Shown here one piece after another: positions 30,670 through 42,200 of a DNA stretch of 64,000 nt. Position numbers and translations under genes: made by a program. This stretch comes from Craspedostauros australis (taxonomy: Eukaryota; Bacillariophyta; Bacillariophyceae; Mastogloiales; Achnanthaceae): assembly GCA_026770025.1 (NCBI GenBank), contig JAMXDE010000020.1, positions 930,001-994,000 of the forward strand, in the 5' to 3' direction. Each line of letters opens with the position of its first letter. The first letter of the stretch is position 1. The notes beneath the pieces are model-generated. The model did not search any database. It was given only the letters and a program-made list of their open reading frames with translations, and had not been told where the DNA came from.

Positions 30670-33609
30670 TCACGACCGCTGCACCTTGAAGATGCGGCAT
30701 CCATGGTCGGACGATCCTGTGGCGAGGTAAAGAGGTTGCGCATCATTCCCCGCTGCTGTGCTCATTGGTCGCCACGCCATCTTCGTCACCGTCGAGATAT
30801 GGCATTGCTCTGGCGGAAGGCATTGCATCAACGTGATTGTGGCAGCCTCATCATCCTGCTGCAAAAATCCAACCGACCACAATTCGATCATTCCGCTTTC
30901 CAATCCCAACGCCAGCACTGCATGACCGCCCGACAGAGACGCCGGTGCGAAGCTGACGCTTGTCACGGATTGCGGCTTGCCATTCGGAAGCTTTTCCATC
31001 GGATGGAACTCGCCGATCTTCTTCATCTCCACCTCGATCGACGCGTCGACGGATCGTTCCACCAACCGCCACACCTTGACGCTGCCATCGCGCGACGCCG
31101 ATGTCACGATGGTCGGATCGAAGGGACAGAAATGCACGCTCCAAACGATGCGCTTGTGCGCGCTGTCCATTGCGGATGCCAGGACGAATGGTTCGTTGTC
31201 TTGCGCAGCTCGTCGCCAAATGCATAAGCGCCGATCCTTGCCGGACGACGCCAGGTACTTGCCATCGGGTGAGAAGCTGAGCGCCGCGACCGTGGATTTG
31301 TGGCCACCCTTCAGGACCTGCACGCAGATGTTGGCCTCCACGTTCCATAGTCGGATGCAGGCGGCTTCCACGTCACGCGCTTTGGCGGATGATGCGACCA
31401 GGAGGTCATTTGCGTATGGGCTGTCCTTGTATTGCGGTCCTGTCCGGGCCGAGACCGTCGATGTGAGACGGAACAATTCCGTGTCGTGACCGTACAGCTT
31501 CTGTGCTTCCGGCCACAACGACACGGCGCCCAGGTCGCGTTCCAATGGAAGCTTGCCCGCCGATACGGACAGACCCATCGTCGTGTCCTCTTCGGCAGCA
31601 TCTGCCGCGTTCGCCTTGTTGCTGAGACCAAGACTTGGTACGTACGCTCGCTCGACTCGTTCTATGTTGTCATCGATGATGGACGGCGCGTTGGACAGGG
31701 AATGGAACAGACTGAGAAACGAACGCGTTGCATCGAATGCGCGCAGCTCCTTCTCGTCGGCCCCGCTGGCGATCAAATGTGGATGAGATTCGCACGAAAT
31801 GGATGAAATTGCCGACAGATGATACCCGTGCACCTGCGGACGTGCGAGCTCTATCCAAACGTCGTCTTCGCTGTCGGAGCTTGCCACAGTACTTGGCATG
31901 CTGGGCACCGGTGCCCATATCCGGCATGTGTGATCGGCGCTTGCGGTGAGAAGATACCTGCCGTACACCGCCTCCCAGCAAACGTCATTGACGCCATCGA
32001 AGTGGCCCGTGATACACGGTTCTGCATTCCACGTCACGTGTATGGGTTCTTCTTCATCTGTCTTTTGCTCCTTCTCGTCGCCGTCATCACGCACATTCGA
32101 TCGATCTGTGTGGCACGAGAAGAAATGCATCGCGCCACCATAGCTGTGGCCAAGGATCCACCGACCGTACTTGGGCTCGATCTGGGTGTTGATGAAGCCA
32201 AGCAAACTGGATCCGATGGGACCACCGAGGATTCCGCCGGCACTTCCGACACGCGAAATGGGAGTCCATACGCCGCTTTCATCATCCTGACTCCAAATGA
32301 AGATGGCGCGATCCATGCTGCTGGAGACGATGATCATATCCTGGCCGTAAATGGATTGCGGATCCGGGTGGAAGTTGACCGATGCGATGCGTTCTTCGTG
32401 GGCGATCAAGAGCGCCTCCAGCGTGATAGATGTGACCTTGCTGGTATTCCCGTTGTTGTGGTATATCTCGAGCCTGGATTCTCCTTCTTCCTCCTCTTCA
32501 TCGTCATTATCATCGGCACTGTCGTCATCACCCACATCATCACCAACTGGTTCTTCCTCTTCTTCATACTCAGCATCATCGCCACTCATGGTTGTTGTGG
32601 CCGTTGTTGTCGCTGTGGAGAACTTCCACAATCGAATCCTTGCGTCTTGGCTCCCGCTGGCGAGCATGTGGAACGCGTTCGATGCCGTGGCAACCCGTGT
32701 CCATGCGAAGCAAGACACCCAGTCCTCATGACCCATCAATGCACCGCAGTAATGCGACTTTGCTGCCGTTGTGGCTGTTGTCGTTGCTGTCATGGACAAC
32801 GTGAAGATGTGGATTTTGTTGTGCTTCGGAGCAGCCGTGCCCACGACGATGAGCGAAGTGGCACCACAGTTCGCCGCATCTGCATTTGCATCATCTTCCA
32901 TCTCCACAATCTTGATCGCGCTGGATGACGTCTTGACCAGCATCTGATACGTGAATGCCGCCTCTTCATCCACGGGAAACTCCAGGCAACTCGCTCCGCC
33001 CGAATTGCTGATGACAACGACCAAAGTCCCATCCGCCTTGACGCGCCCATCAATATCTGTCACGGACCGCGTGATCATACCACGATCCAACTCGCCGCTA
33101 TCGAAGCGATCCTGCGATATCAGGTCCACATGCACCAGCGGCCGTTCCTTCCATTGCGACGCGGTGCGCGTCCATGACGTGATGGTGCCGTCCGAAAACC
33201 CGCACAACAGCACGACAGCGTCGCTGCGTGACGGTAGATACGCCAGAGAGGCGATGACGCGACGTGCCGTCGTGGAGACGGTCGTCTCCGTGGCCTGGGT
33301 CTGCGTGCGCAGCGTCTCATGGACGTTCCAGACAGTCTCCGCATCGCGTCTGTCGTTGGGTTGAACGCAGGTGCGTCTTGCGATGTTCAGCATGGCGTGC
33401 GACGCGTAGACCAGATCCGTGGATGAGGTATCTGCGGTGCTGCTGTTGCACGGAGCGGCGGATGCAGTGGCGGATGGAATGCAGGCCAGCACCTTGGATG
33501 AGGAGTTTGCAGCTGCGCCATGATGCACCAGACTGCACGTTAGCGCGGTGTTATCTGTTGTGTTTGCTGACATTGCTGACATTGCTGACATTGCTGACAT
33601 TGCTGACAT
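30670..33609 (-). CDS. ELP2: Elongator complex protein 2 (WD40 repeat protein)
   Basis: The product is 979 residues in one exon. It is made almost entirely of WD40 repeats, forming the two propellers expected of Elp2. Landmarks include GHEDWVSCFAW with LASGSQDARIRLWKF, the long acidic insert after the N-terminal propeller repeats, LGHSYGGAMHFF, GHFDGVNDVCWE with LLTASADHTCRIWAPV, SGADEKELRAFDA, and a C-terminal set (GGHKSTVAALSFSPDGKYLASS, TSASRDGSVKVWRL). Elp2 scaffolds Elp1 and Elp3 in the Elongator complex, which modifies wobble uridines of tRNAs and associates with RNA polymerase II. The length is slightly above the usual 790-850 because of acidic inserts (about 32,460-32,590). The start lies in a 9-bp repeat encoding Met-Ser-Ala, giving five in-frame ATGs in a row; the open frame upstream begins only at GTG. 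Confidence in the family is high. Confidence 0.9.
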   Translation of the reverse strand: MSAMSAMSAMSAMSANTTDNTALTCSLVHHGAAANSSSKVLACIPSATASAAPCNSSTADTSSTDLVYASHAMLNIARRTCVQPNDRRDAETVWNVHETLRTQTQATETTVSTTARRVIASLAYLPSRSDAVVLLCGFSDGTITSWTRTASQWKERPLVHVDLISQDRFDSGELDRGMITRSVTDIDGRVKADGTLVVVISNSGGASCLEFPVDEEAAFTYQMLVKTSSSAIKIVEMEDDANADAANCGATSLIVVGTAAPKHNKIHIFTLSMTATTTATTAAKSHYCGALMGHEDWVSCFAWTRVATASNAFHMLASGSQDARIRLWKFSTATTTATTTMSGDDAEYEEEEEPVGDDVGDDDSADDNDDEEEEEGESRLEIYHNNGNTSKVTSITLEALLIAHEERIASVNFHPDPQSIYGQDMIIVSSSMDRAIFIWSQDDESGVWTPISRVGSAGGILGGPIGSSLLGFINTQIEPKYGRWILGHSYGGAMHFFSCHTDRSNVRDDGDEKEQKTDEEEPIHVTWNAEPCITGHFDGVNDVCWEAVYGRYLLTASADHTCRIWAPVPSMPSTVASSDSEDDVWIELARPQVHGYHLSAISSISCESHPHLIASGADEKELRAFDATRSFLSLFHSLSNAPSIIDDNIERVERAYVPSLGLSNKANAADAAEEDTTMGLSVSAGKLPLERDLGAVSLWPEAQKLYGHDTELFRLTSTVSARTGPQYKDSPYANDLLVASSAKARDVEAACIRLWNVEANICVQVLKGGHKSTVAALSFSPDGKYLASSGKDRRLCIWRRAAQDNEPFVLASAMDSAHKRIVWSVHFCPFDPTIVTSASRDGSVKVWRLVERSVDASIEVEMKKIGEFHPMEKLPNGKPQSVTSVSFAPASLSGGHAVLALGLESGMIELWSVGFLQQDDEAATITLMQCLPPEQCHISTVTKMAWRPMSTAAGNDAQPLYLATGSSDHGCRIFKVQRS

Positions 33610-33610
33610 T
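33569..33610. repeat. 9-bp tandem repeat at the ELP2 start codon
   Basis: About 4.5 copies of TGCTGACAT (plus strand). On the minus strand each copy supplies an in-frame ATG followed by Ser-Ala, so initiation could occur at five sites and copy number would only change the N-terminal length in three-residue steps. Confidence 0.8.
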
Positions 33611-34184
33611 GGTTCTTTGTTGCTCTTGCTTGGTCTATCAAACAAGTGGATGGGTGAATCAATGAATGAAGGAAAGCTTGCATGCACTCTGATGTCCTTT
33701 CCGTCTTGTGTTGTGGTTGATGTGGGAGATGGCGACGTCTCATTTCTTTGTTTGTCGCTTTCTTGGTTGGTTTGTGTGGACGTCTCTTGATTACGGTACT
33801 ATATAATAGGGATACTTGAATTCAATATACCACGATAGTATCTTGAAATTGGTCTTAATAACGAATGGCAGCATTTCATATCTATGTCATAGTATACGAG
33901 AAGCTCCACGGTTGCTCCGGAATGGGAATGTTGTCTCCTCTGCACCAAGAGATGTCTCTCCAGTCGAGGAGTCTCAACCACAACTCACAGAGAGCAGCAT
34001 CACATGCCTTTGTCACGCCATAGCCCGTACGTACTCCAGCTGTATGCCTTCCTACGACTCTGTTGGCAATCATTCGAACGATCGACAACGTATGGACGGA
34101 AACCAAGCCAAGTCAACCTCGTGGCACAAAGGACCTCCCTCACGTTTGTCTTGTCTTCTCCATGTACTGGAGTATGCTCTATGC
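33611..34184. other. Intergenic region between ELP2 and the aminopeptidase
   Basis: About 570 bp. It lies upstream of ELP2 and downstream of the aminopeptidase stop. A TACTATATAATAG block occurs near 33797-33809. No gene is supported; the long plus-strand frame starting at 33816 is antisense to the aminopeptidase. Confidence 0.45.
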
Positions 34185-36893
34185 TTAGTCATCCTTCTTC
34201 TCCAATCCCTGACGACGGACCCACTCGGTGACGAGGTTGGAACCGTATCCGGTGGCTCCCGAAGCAGTGTCCCACACCGGACCAGCGATGTCAATATGCG
34301 CGAACGGCTTCTTCTTGTCGACGAAGTTCTGCAGGAAGAGGGCCGCAGTGATGGACCCTCCGTATCGCTCGCCGATGTTCTTGATGTCGGCGATCTTGCT
34401 CTCCAGCTGCTTGTTGTAAGATTTCTCCATGGGCATTCTCCACGTCTTCTCGCCCGTCACCTTGGCAATGTCGAGCAGCTCCTCGGCGAGATCGTCGTCG
34501 CTGGTCCAGAGTCCCGAAATGGAGCTTCCCAACGCGATCATGCAGGCGCCTGTCAATGTGGAGAGCTCGACGACGGATTCGCAGTCCAATTCCTTGTCGG
34601 CGTATACGAGGGCGTCGGCCATGGTCAGACGTCCTTCGGCATCGGTGTTCAGCACCTCGATGGTCTTGCCATTGGAGGCTGTCAGGATGTCGCTGGGGAC
34701 GTATCCCTTGGCGTTGATCATGTTCTCGCATGCCGCAACGAGGAAGTGTGCTTCCACACCCGGTGGCTGCAGAGCGGCGACGGAACGGGCGGCGCCTGCG
34801 ATAGGAATGTTTGTTGAGGGTGGAGTACAGTGTTGCGGAATTGCAAACGAAGTTGCGTGCGCCATAATAATGTTGTGAGAAATGAGTTTGATTGATATGA
34901 AACGACGCAGCACACAGTGACGACGAGGTGAAGTTGTTCGTTCGTTCGTTGGTTGCTTGTTTGTTCGTTGGTTGCTTGTTTGTTGTTTGTTGATACTGTC
35001 CCAGCACTGCTGCGAATGTACCATTGAAACCTGATCAGAGCCAAACAAGCAATGAAGAATACCCTTGCTTCAACCCTCAAATAGTCATACTCGTAAGCCG
35101 GCAATGCAGACACGTACCAAGCACAGCGGCGGAACCTCCACAGTCAAACTTCATGAGCTCCATCATGGCGGTCTTGATGTTGTAGCCACCGGTATCGAAC
35201 TGTGCGCGTGCAGAAGAGAGTGGAATGAGTATTGTCACGAAGGCGGGATGGAGTGGAGTGAGTGTGAGTATGCTTGCAACTGCAAAGTAGGAAAAACGAA
35301 CGACGAACAACGAGTTGGTTGAAGCTTGTAGTGTGCATTCATGCATGCTCATGTGGTTTCGCCCATACAATCAACCTCGCTTGGCCATGACATGCTCCTT
35401 GCACCCATCATCAATCATCAGAAGCTTTCGTCCACAACAGCACAACACCATGACACTTGCGGACAAGCCAGCAATCCTTCAGACAAAACCACAGGCAACC
35501 AATACAATAATCAAACTCACCAGCAAACCCTTGCCGACGATTCCGACACGCTTGTTGACCTTGCCATCCGGTGGTGTGTAGGTGAGATGGATGAACTGCG
35601 GCTCGGTCTCGCTGGCGCGCGCAACACCGAGGAATGCCCCCATGCCGCGCTTCTCACATTCATCCTTGTCCAGGATGGTGCACTTGAGGGTGCCGCCGCT
35701 CTCTTCCGCGATCTTCTTGGCCGTGTCAGCGAGGCTGAGCGAGTTGAGGACGTTGTGCGGTGCATTGACAATATCCTTGCACATGTAGGTTCCCATGGCC
35801 AGCTTGTGACCCTTGGCGATGGCGTCCGCAGCAGAATCCGAGACGCCGCCTTCCGCGACGAAGGTGACGGCGGACAGATCCTCGGCCGGGTCCTTCTTCT
35901 TGTCGCCCGTGCGGAATCGATTGTCGGCGTAGAGATTGCCGTAGAAACCGGCCGTGACGTCCGTGAGGAAGGCATCGTCCGATGCGGAATCGCCCGGCAG
36001 GACGAGCTTGGCATTGGCGACCTTTTTCTCTTCATCGCACTTCGTGGCCAACGCTTTTCCGACGCCAGCTCCGACATCCAACAGTCCATCTTCGCTTTCG
36101 GCTGGTCCGAGACCCACGACAGCATAGCGCTTGAAGGTGCCATCCGCAAAGACGCGCAGAGTGGGTGTGGTGGAACCGGCCGATGCACCGTTCTTGAAGG
36201 ATTTGAAGTTCTCCAGCATGAGCTGCGAGATGGCGCCACCGAGCTTTTCGTCCAATGCCTTTGCCGCTCCATCCAGTTCGACGGTTGGTTCCTTCTCCTC
36301 TTCATCCTCATCCTTGCCGTCATCTTCATCTTCCTCCTTCTTGGGTCCGAACACTCCCAGCAAGACCAGGTCGGCATCTGCGGCGTAGTCGGCGGAGGCA
36401 TCCTACAGTTTATTAGAGAAGTGGTTTGTAATTGCATTGCATTTCATTTCATTGCATTCATGACAGCGTGGAAGATGGAAGGAAAGAGAGATGCAAGTTG
36501 TGACTGGTCAGTGCGAGCAGCTTGAACCAAACCAAACCAAACCGAATCAAACCAGAGCATGATGCATGCCACAGCTCCACCGATGGTCGAGAAGAAACTT
36601 ACGACGATAGTGGGTGTGACATCCTTGAGTTCGGTCCACGCCATCTCCGTGCATGGCTCATCGTAGGTCCATGTCTGGAACGGCGTCTCTTCATCGCCGG
36701 CAGCCGAAGACAGAGCCGTCTTGGTGACATGTCGGATAGGAGATGCGCCAACGACGGCAAAGGACGATGGATGGGCATGGTGCACAGAGAAGGCGCCGAC
36801 GATCAATTGGCGTTTCAAGTAGTTGGGCACGACCAACGAGATGGCCAGCGCCATGCTGCTGCGATGCGGAATCATGCGGGTCAATCTCATCAT
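34185..36893 (-). CDS. M17 family leucyl aminopeptidase, four exons
   Basis: Exons are 36893-36603, 36402-35521, 35200-35119 and 34795-34185. The introns of 200, 320 and 323 bp are all GT-AG and keep frame. The product is 621 residues. The N-terminus (about 1-70) is basic and Ser-rich with few acids, consistent with an organelle-targeting presequence. The M17 catalytic part begins around the [14 protein letters not shown] motif, assembled across the exon 2/3 junction and holding metal-binding Lys and Asp. It continues with [17 protein letters not shown] and the family signature [14 protein letters not shown] (468-481, with metal-ligand Asp 470, Glu 472 and catalytic Arg 474). The end ([22 protein letters not shown]) also fits. 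The enzyme releases N-terminal residues from peptides, usually as a hexamer with two metal ions. The tiny 82-bp exon 3 carries most of one metal site. No defect seen. Confidence 0.93.
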
Positions 36894-37213
36894 GGTGTGT
36901 TGCCGCGTATCCTTTTTCTGTTTTGTGGCAATCTAGGCGCGTTCTTGTTGACGTTGGGGTGCTGATGATGTGTCAGTATCGGATGGTTGTTGTGTTGTTG
37001 TGGTGTTGTTGTTTCCTTCTTTGGTTTTTGATGGGTGTCACCCTTTTGGATCGCGTCTGTTGATGTGCGTTCGAGTTGACGTGGCGGGTGCAAGTCCTTG
37101 CGATCCAATCAATCAAAGATCTTCCAAAAATCTTGGTGGCGTTCCCTTGTTCGCCCGCATTTCTTGATGCCAAGAGGGAGGCGGGCCTTTCTCTTTTGGC
37201 GCAAGTCGGCTTC
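36894..37213. other. Upstream region of the aminopeptidase, left flank of the Copia insertion
   Basis: About 320 bp with no gene. It ends at GCTTC (37209-37213), the left copy of the Copia target duplication. Confidence 0.5.
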
Positions 37214-37347
37214 TGTTGGCATACGGTCGCAGACAGACGGTGCAGCAGCACACACCCATGGTCACAGCCTCTGCCAGATCGGAGATAATCACAATAATCA
37301 CATCATCACACACACAACACATCACGTATTGTCTCCCGATCATCACA
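37214..37347 (+). repeat. Left LTR of the Copia element
   Basis: 134 bp, TGTTGGCATACGG at the start and GATCATCACA at the end. It differs from the right LTR at one site. Confidence 0.95.
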
Positions 37348-37481
37348 GGTTATGAGGAAATAAGCTTTAAGGCTCATCCTGCTACTCTGTACCCTCTGCT
37401 GTTGTTGGAAATCCACATCCGCACAGCTCCTTTCTTGCCCTGCTTCCTCGCTCTCTTTTCCGCTTCCATTCTTCGCACATC

Positions 37482-39152
37482 ATGCCCGCCAAAACCGACA
37501 ACCTCGATTCTGAGGAACTCAAAGGTCTCGCGTCTCTCTTCGCGCGCCTCAACTGGCATTGGGCTGGACACTTCGTCACCGGCGCCAACCTTCAAGACAC
37601 GCTGGACCTCTGGGACTTCCTCGAGCTCGACGATGCGCTGTTCGACGCCTTCTTCGCGAACTGGCCCAAGAACTCGGTTACGCGCGAATTCGGCCTCCGC
37701 CAACTCCGGCGTTACTACCAGGACCACCCCGACGTTGCGTCTTGGGTTGATGTTCTCAGTCGTGACGACCTGCGCAAGTACAAGCGTGATGGCAAGCCGG
37801 CCGCTGTGCCTCCACCGAAGGTGCCCCCAGCCGCGCAAGCCGCTGATTCTACCGACGTCGTCGCCGATGCGTCACTACCTGGTCACTACAGCCCTTCTGA
37901 CGCTGCTGCTGGTGCCACGACTGCGCCACCTCCGGGCTCTGTGCTTGGCACTGAGGAACACCCGCTCGATATCCCCGACGCGGGCCGTGAGCCGCTACCA
38001 GGTGATTCTACGGACTACATCACTGGGTCTGGTCTTCCCTATGCTGCCGCCAATGGCAACCCGTCCACGCTCGCGCACTTCTCCTACGAGGCTGTGCTCT
38101 CTCCTATCGAGCCTGACAGGGATGCTGCTGGGTACTGGCAGCGCTGGGTGGCCAAGCTCGTGGTGGACCAGCCTGCCGATGTGCTCAAGTGGTACACCCA
38201 GTTTCAGGGTGAGGCTGATCGCGTCAACATTGCGCTCGTGCCTTTGTCCCACTTCAACGCCAGGTGCTCGCTCATCCCCAAGAATGCCACTCGCGCCATC
38301 GTCATGCGCTCTGGTGTGCAGCTCAATCGCAAGCTTCAAGAGGATGGCATCCTTGACCTCTCCGATCCGTCTGTCAAGATGTATCACACAGCATGTTTTG
38401 GCGTGGTGCCCCATCGCCTGTCTGGGTACATGCTCTTGCACCAGGTGCTCCATGATGCCTTCCAGCGCATCGAGCGCACTGTCAGCCAGGCTCCTACCTA
38501 CTCTGACTTCCGTGACGTCGTGCTCTACGCTGATGCTCTCCTTGCGTACCAGCAGACTGAGACTGTCGTGCACAAGCGCATCTTCACGGACGTTGAAATG
38601 ACGCGTCGATTCCTGGAAGACCTTCGCGCCAGTGGCCTGGACGTTGGACACTTAGTCACTTCGCTGGAGCTTCTGCCACAAGGCAAGCGAGTGCCGCCCC
38701 ATCTCCATGTGTCAGCGCTGGCCAGGACCATCCACTCTGATCCCACCGTGCCTACTCGCCCCACTGGGCACCGCGCCCAAACCCGTTCGTCCACTCGACA
38801 AGGTGCAGGTGGCGGTTTCCGTGGTGAGCGCAAGCAATCGGCGTTTTACCAACCTGACAAGGACGCTTTTTGCACAGCTTGCAGGCGTGGGGGACACAAG
38901 GCTGAGTCCTGTCTCAATTGGGCAAGACACCTTGCCTTTGCCGAGCTCCGTGAGTCTGAGCCAGCCCTGGCGTCCACAGTCCTTGCGAAATTCAAGGAGA
39001 CCTACACCAAGGACAAGTCTCGAGCCCTCGCCAGAGCGCTTCGGCTGACTCACGCCGGCCTTGGTGACGACGACGACCTTGACGATGGCGCTGTTGTTGC
39101 GCACGTTGAGGACCTGCTGCTGCAGGATTTTGTGCTTGCTGGCCAGGACTAA
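37482..39152 (+). CDS. Copia gag polyprotein
   Basis: The frame is 556 codons from ATG 37482, 134 bp after the left LTR. The N-terminal part (LFARLNWHWAGHFVTGANLQ) is followed by a Pro/Ala-rich linker and a helical capsid-like region. A CCHC zinc knuckle (CTACRRGGHKAESC) lies near residues 467-480. This is the nucleocapsid-bearing structural protein of the element. Confidence 0.9.
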   Translation: MPAKTDNLDSEELKGLASLFARLNWHWAGHFVTGANLQDTLDLWDFLELDDALFDAFFANWPKNSVTREFGLRQLRRYYQDHPDVASWVDVLSRDDLRKYKRDGKPAAVPPPKVPPAAQAADSTDVVADASLPGHYSPSDAAAGATTAPPPGSVLGTEEHPLDIPDAGREPLPGDSTDYITGSGLPYAAANGNPSTLAHFSYEAVLSPIEPDRDAAGYWQRWVAKLVVDQPADVLKWYTQFQGEADRVNIALVPLSHFNARCSLIPKNATRAIVMRSGVQLNRKLQEDGILDLSDPSVKMYHTACFGVVPHRLSGYMLLHQVLHDAFQRIERTVSQAPTYSDFRDVVLYADALLAYQQTETVVHKRIFTDVEMTRRFLEDLRASGLDVGHLVTSLELLPQGKRVPPHLHVSALARTIHSDPTVPTRPTGHRAQTRSSTRQGAGGGFRGERKQSAFYQPDKDAFCTACRRGGHKAESCLNWARHLAFAELRESEPALASTVLAKFKETYTKDKSRALARALRLTHAGLGDDDDLDDGAVVAHVEDLLLQDFVLAGQD

Positions 39153-39226
39153 AACTGTGTCCTGGTGAGCAGCTCAAAAACGTTTCCCGTGCATGCGAGA
39201 CACCTGTAGGCGCTCCATATGGAGAG

Positions 39227-42200
39227 GTGTCTTCGCTTACCACAGCCTACGCGCACCAGCCTCCTTCCAAGCTGGTGCCATTCGTGGCCTGTACTGACAT
39301 GACGCTGTTTGCAGCATCTACTCGACAGGTATCACGACGTGCGTGGCGCCGACAAGACCATGGGCAGTGTGACCCTGGTGCCAATGTCTGTGCCACGCCG
39401 CACATCGACATGCTTCATGCCTATGAAGTCTTTGCGCAGCCCATCCTTCTCGAGGCTGCCAATGCTTCGGCCCCTGCTATGGCGTGTCCCGGCGCCGGCG
39501 TCATGCAATTGCATGGTACTCAGGACCGCAGCGTCTCTGTACGTATGCTCCACTGTCCACACTTGGCTGACACGCTTGTTTCGCCACAGGCTATCGTTGG
39601 GCAATCCGACAACAACTTCCACGGTTTCTTCGTACACTCCACACCCCATGGAGCGCGAGTAGTCTTCACGTCCAGCGCTGGTGAGGTCGAGGTTCCCCTT
39701 GTGGTGCGTAATGGCCTGTACTACTTCCAAGGCCCATCTCAGCGCGTGTTTTCCATTCGCAAGGCATCTGCCACACTCGTGTCGGAGCTCTGGCATCTCC
39801 GCCTTGGCCACGTTGGCATGAGTCAGCTTCCCTTGCTTGCCAAGTGTGCTACAGGTATACCGCCTGAGGCCATTGCAGCAGTGCACCCACTCCGGCACTG
39901 TGATGCGTGCAGCCAGGCTGGATACCAACACGCGGCCCGAGGTCCCAATGATACTCAGACAGCCAACGTCCCTGGCGCAAGGTTCCATGTCGACTTTGGG
40001 TTCATGCGTGCGTCCAATGCGCAGTATGGGCTGAAGGGCAAGAGTCCGCGTGACTCGCGTGTGGTACGATCTGTGGATGGGTACTGCGCATACCTTCTTG
40101 TGGTGGATGCGTACACGGCGTACGTCTGGGTCTTCATGACCAAGGACAAGTCTCCACCCATCGTGGCTGTCTGGCAGGTCCTCACGTCATTTGGCCGGTC
40201 CAGTGGTTACAGAGCAGTCCGTGTTGATTTGGGTGGCGAACTGGCGCGCTCCGATCGATTCCGTGCCATGGTGATGGAGTGCGGTTACACAGTTGAGCCC
40301 ACCGGAGCCGACTGCACCTGGATGAACGGCAAGGTCGAGCGCCTTAACCGCACCTTTGGCACCATGGTGCGGGCGCTCTTGTACTCTGCCGGCATGCAAC
40401 CACATTTCTGGTCCAAGGCACTTGCACATGCCGTCTACCTGAAGAACCGGCTGTACCACTCAGGCATCCGCACCACTCCGTACGAGAGACAACATGGCGT
40501 CCAGCCTGATCTCTCTCACTTGCGCGTGTTTGGGTCTCGCGTTACGGTCAAGAAGCCTGGGAAGGCTGCTGCCAAGCTAGACGTGCACACCTACGATGGC
40601 ATCTTCGTCGGGCACACCGCCACACAGGCACTGCATGAGTACTTCGATCTCCGCACTGGCCGGTTCAAGCGCGCTGGGAACATTGTGTTCGACGAGGCAC
40701 ACTTCTCATCGACTCACCGGCCGCCTGGACCGCAGCTGCTCTTTGATCTGGGATTCCAGCAGCCAGTTGCGGTTGAGTGCGATGCCGCCCGTGTGGGGAC
40801 TGCTTCATATCCTCGCATTGGGAAGAAGGCTTCTGCCATACCGCCACTCGCGTGCCGAGTGCCGCTCCCTCTTGGAGATCTGCTTGATCGTGCCATCCAG
40901 CATGCGTCTGCTGCGGCCTGCTCCACCACCGATGCGACACATACTGTGGATATTGACATGGCTGATGATCCCTTTGGGTACAGCTTCGACCAGACTGTCG
41001 CAATCGCTGGGACCGATGTCACTTTGGGCTTCGACTTTCGGTACGACGCACAAAGAGATCGCCTCGTGCTCATCATGTGCCGGCCTGGGCAGCCTTCTGC
41101 ACGGATACCAAGGTGGAGATCGCGTCTTCGGCACTCTCATCTGCAGACTGTTCATGGCCACGATGTGCACAACCTGGATCAGCTCAAGGCGTGCATCCGC
41201 AAGCTGCGCGACGACAAAGTCACGTCTGCAGTGTTCACCTTCGCGTTTGACGACGTTCGCAACGCGCTCTCCCAGACTGGTGTCCCGCAGATGTACTTCG
41301 ATCAACTTCGCAATGTGAGGGACATCATCGAGTCCATCAGTCCTGTCGCACATGCCACCAGCGTCACTAGTGCGCCTGTGAAGCTCACTCGACGGAAGCT
41401 TCTACAGCAGGACGACTGGCCTGAGTGGAGTGCGGCTGAGTACAAGCAATTGGATCAGTATGATGCGCAACGGATGTTTGGAGAGCCCGTCGTGCCCCCT
41501 GCAGGAGCAGCTGTGTTCAACTGGGTTTGGGTCTATGTGGTGAAAACCCATGAGAATAATCGCAAGAAGGCTCGCGCAGTGTGCGACGGATCCACTCGAG
41601 GCGGTCATGCACGCGTCTTCGGCCACACCTATGCCGCCACGCCCGACCTGACGGAGTTGCGCATTCTTCTTGCCATTGCGGCGATTCAAGGACTCAAAGT
41701 CTATGGCTCTGACGTCACCAATGCATTTGCGGAAGCCCCAGCTGGCGAACAACGGTACTACATGCGTGTTGACGAGCAGTATCGCGCCTGGTGGGAAACT
41801 CGACGTGGTCAGCACATGCCCAGTGGCGCTGTCATCCCAGTCCTCAAGAACTTGCAAGGTCACCCCGAGGCACCCAGGTTGTGGAGTATTCATGTCAATG
41901 GACTACTTCGTGCGATGGACTTTCAGGCCACTACCCACGCGCCGTGTCTCTACACTGGGAGTATTCAAGGGCCCAAGGTGTACGTCCTGCGACAAGTGGA
42001 TGACTTCGCGGTTGCGGCCACCTCCGAGGGTGTTTTTGACACATTCTGCGATCGCCTGGACAAACGTCTGTTCCAGCCCATGACCAGGCAAGGCCTGATG
42101 GTACATTACAATGGGCTGGATGTTGATCAAACCCAGGACTTTGTCAAGGTCCATTGCACTTCGTATATCGACAAGATGCTCGAGCGTCATGAGTGGCAAA

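Noticed and set aside
31819-32928. 369-codon plus-strand frame
   Set aside because: Antisense of ELP2 WD40 repeats; its hydrophobic runs are the complement of acidic codons.
33816-34817. 333-codon plus-strand frame
   Set aside because: Mostly antisense to aminopeptidase exon 4, which carries the M17 signature.
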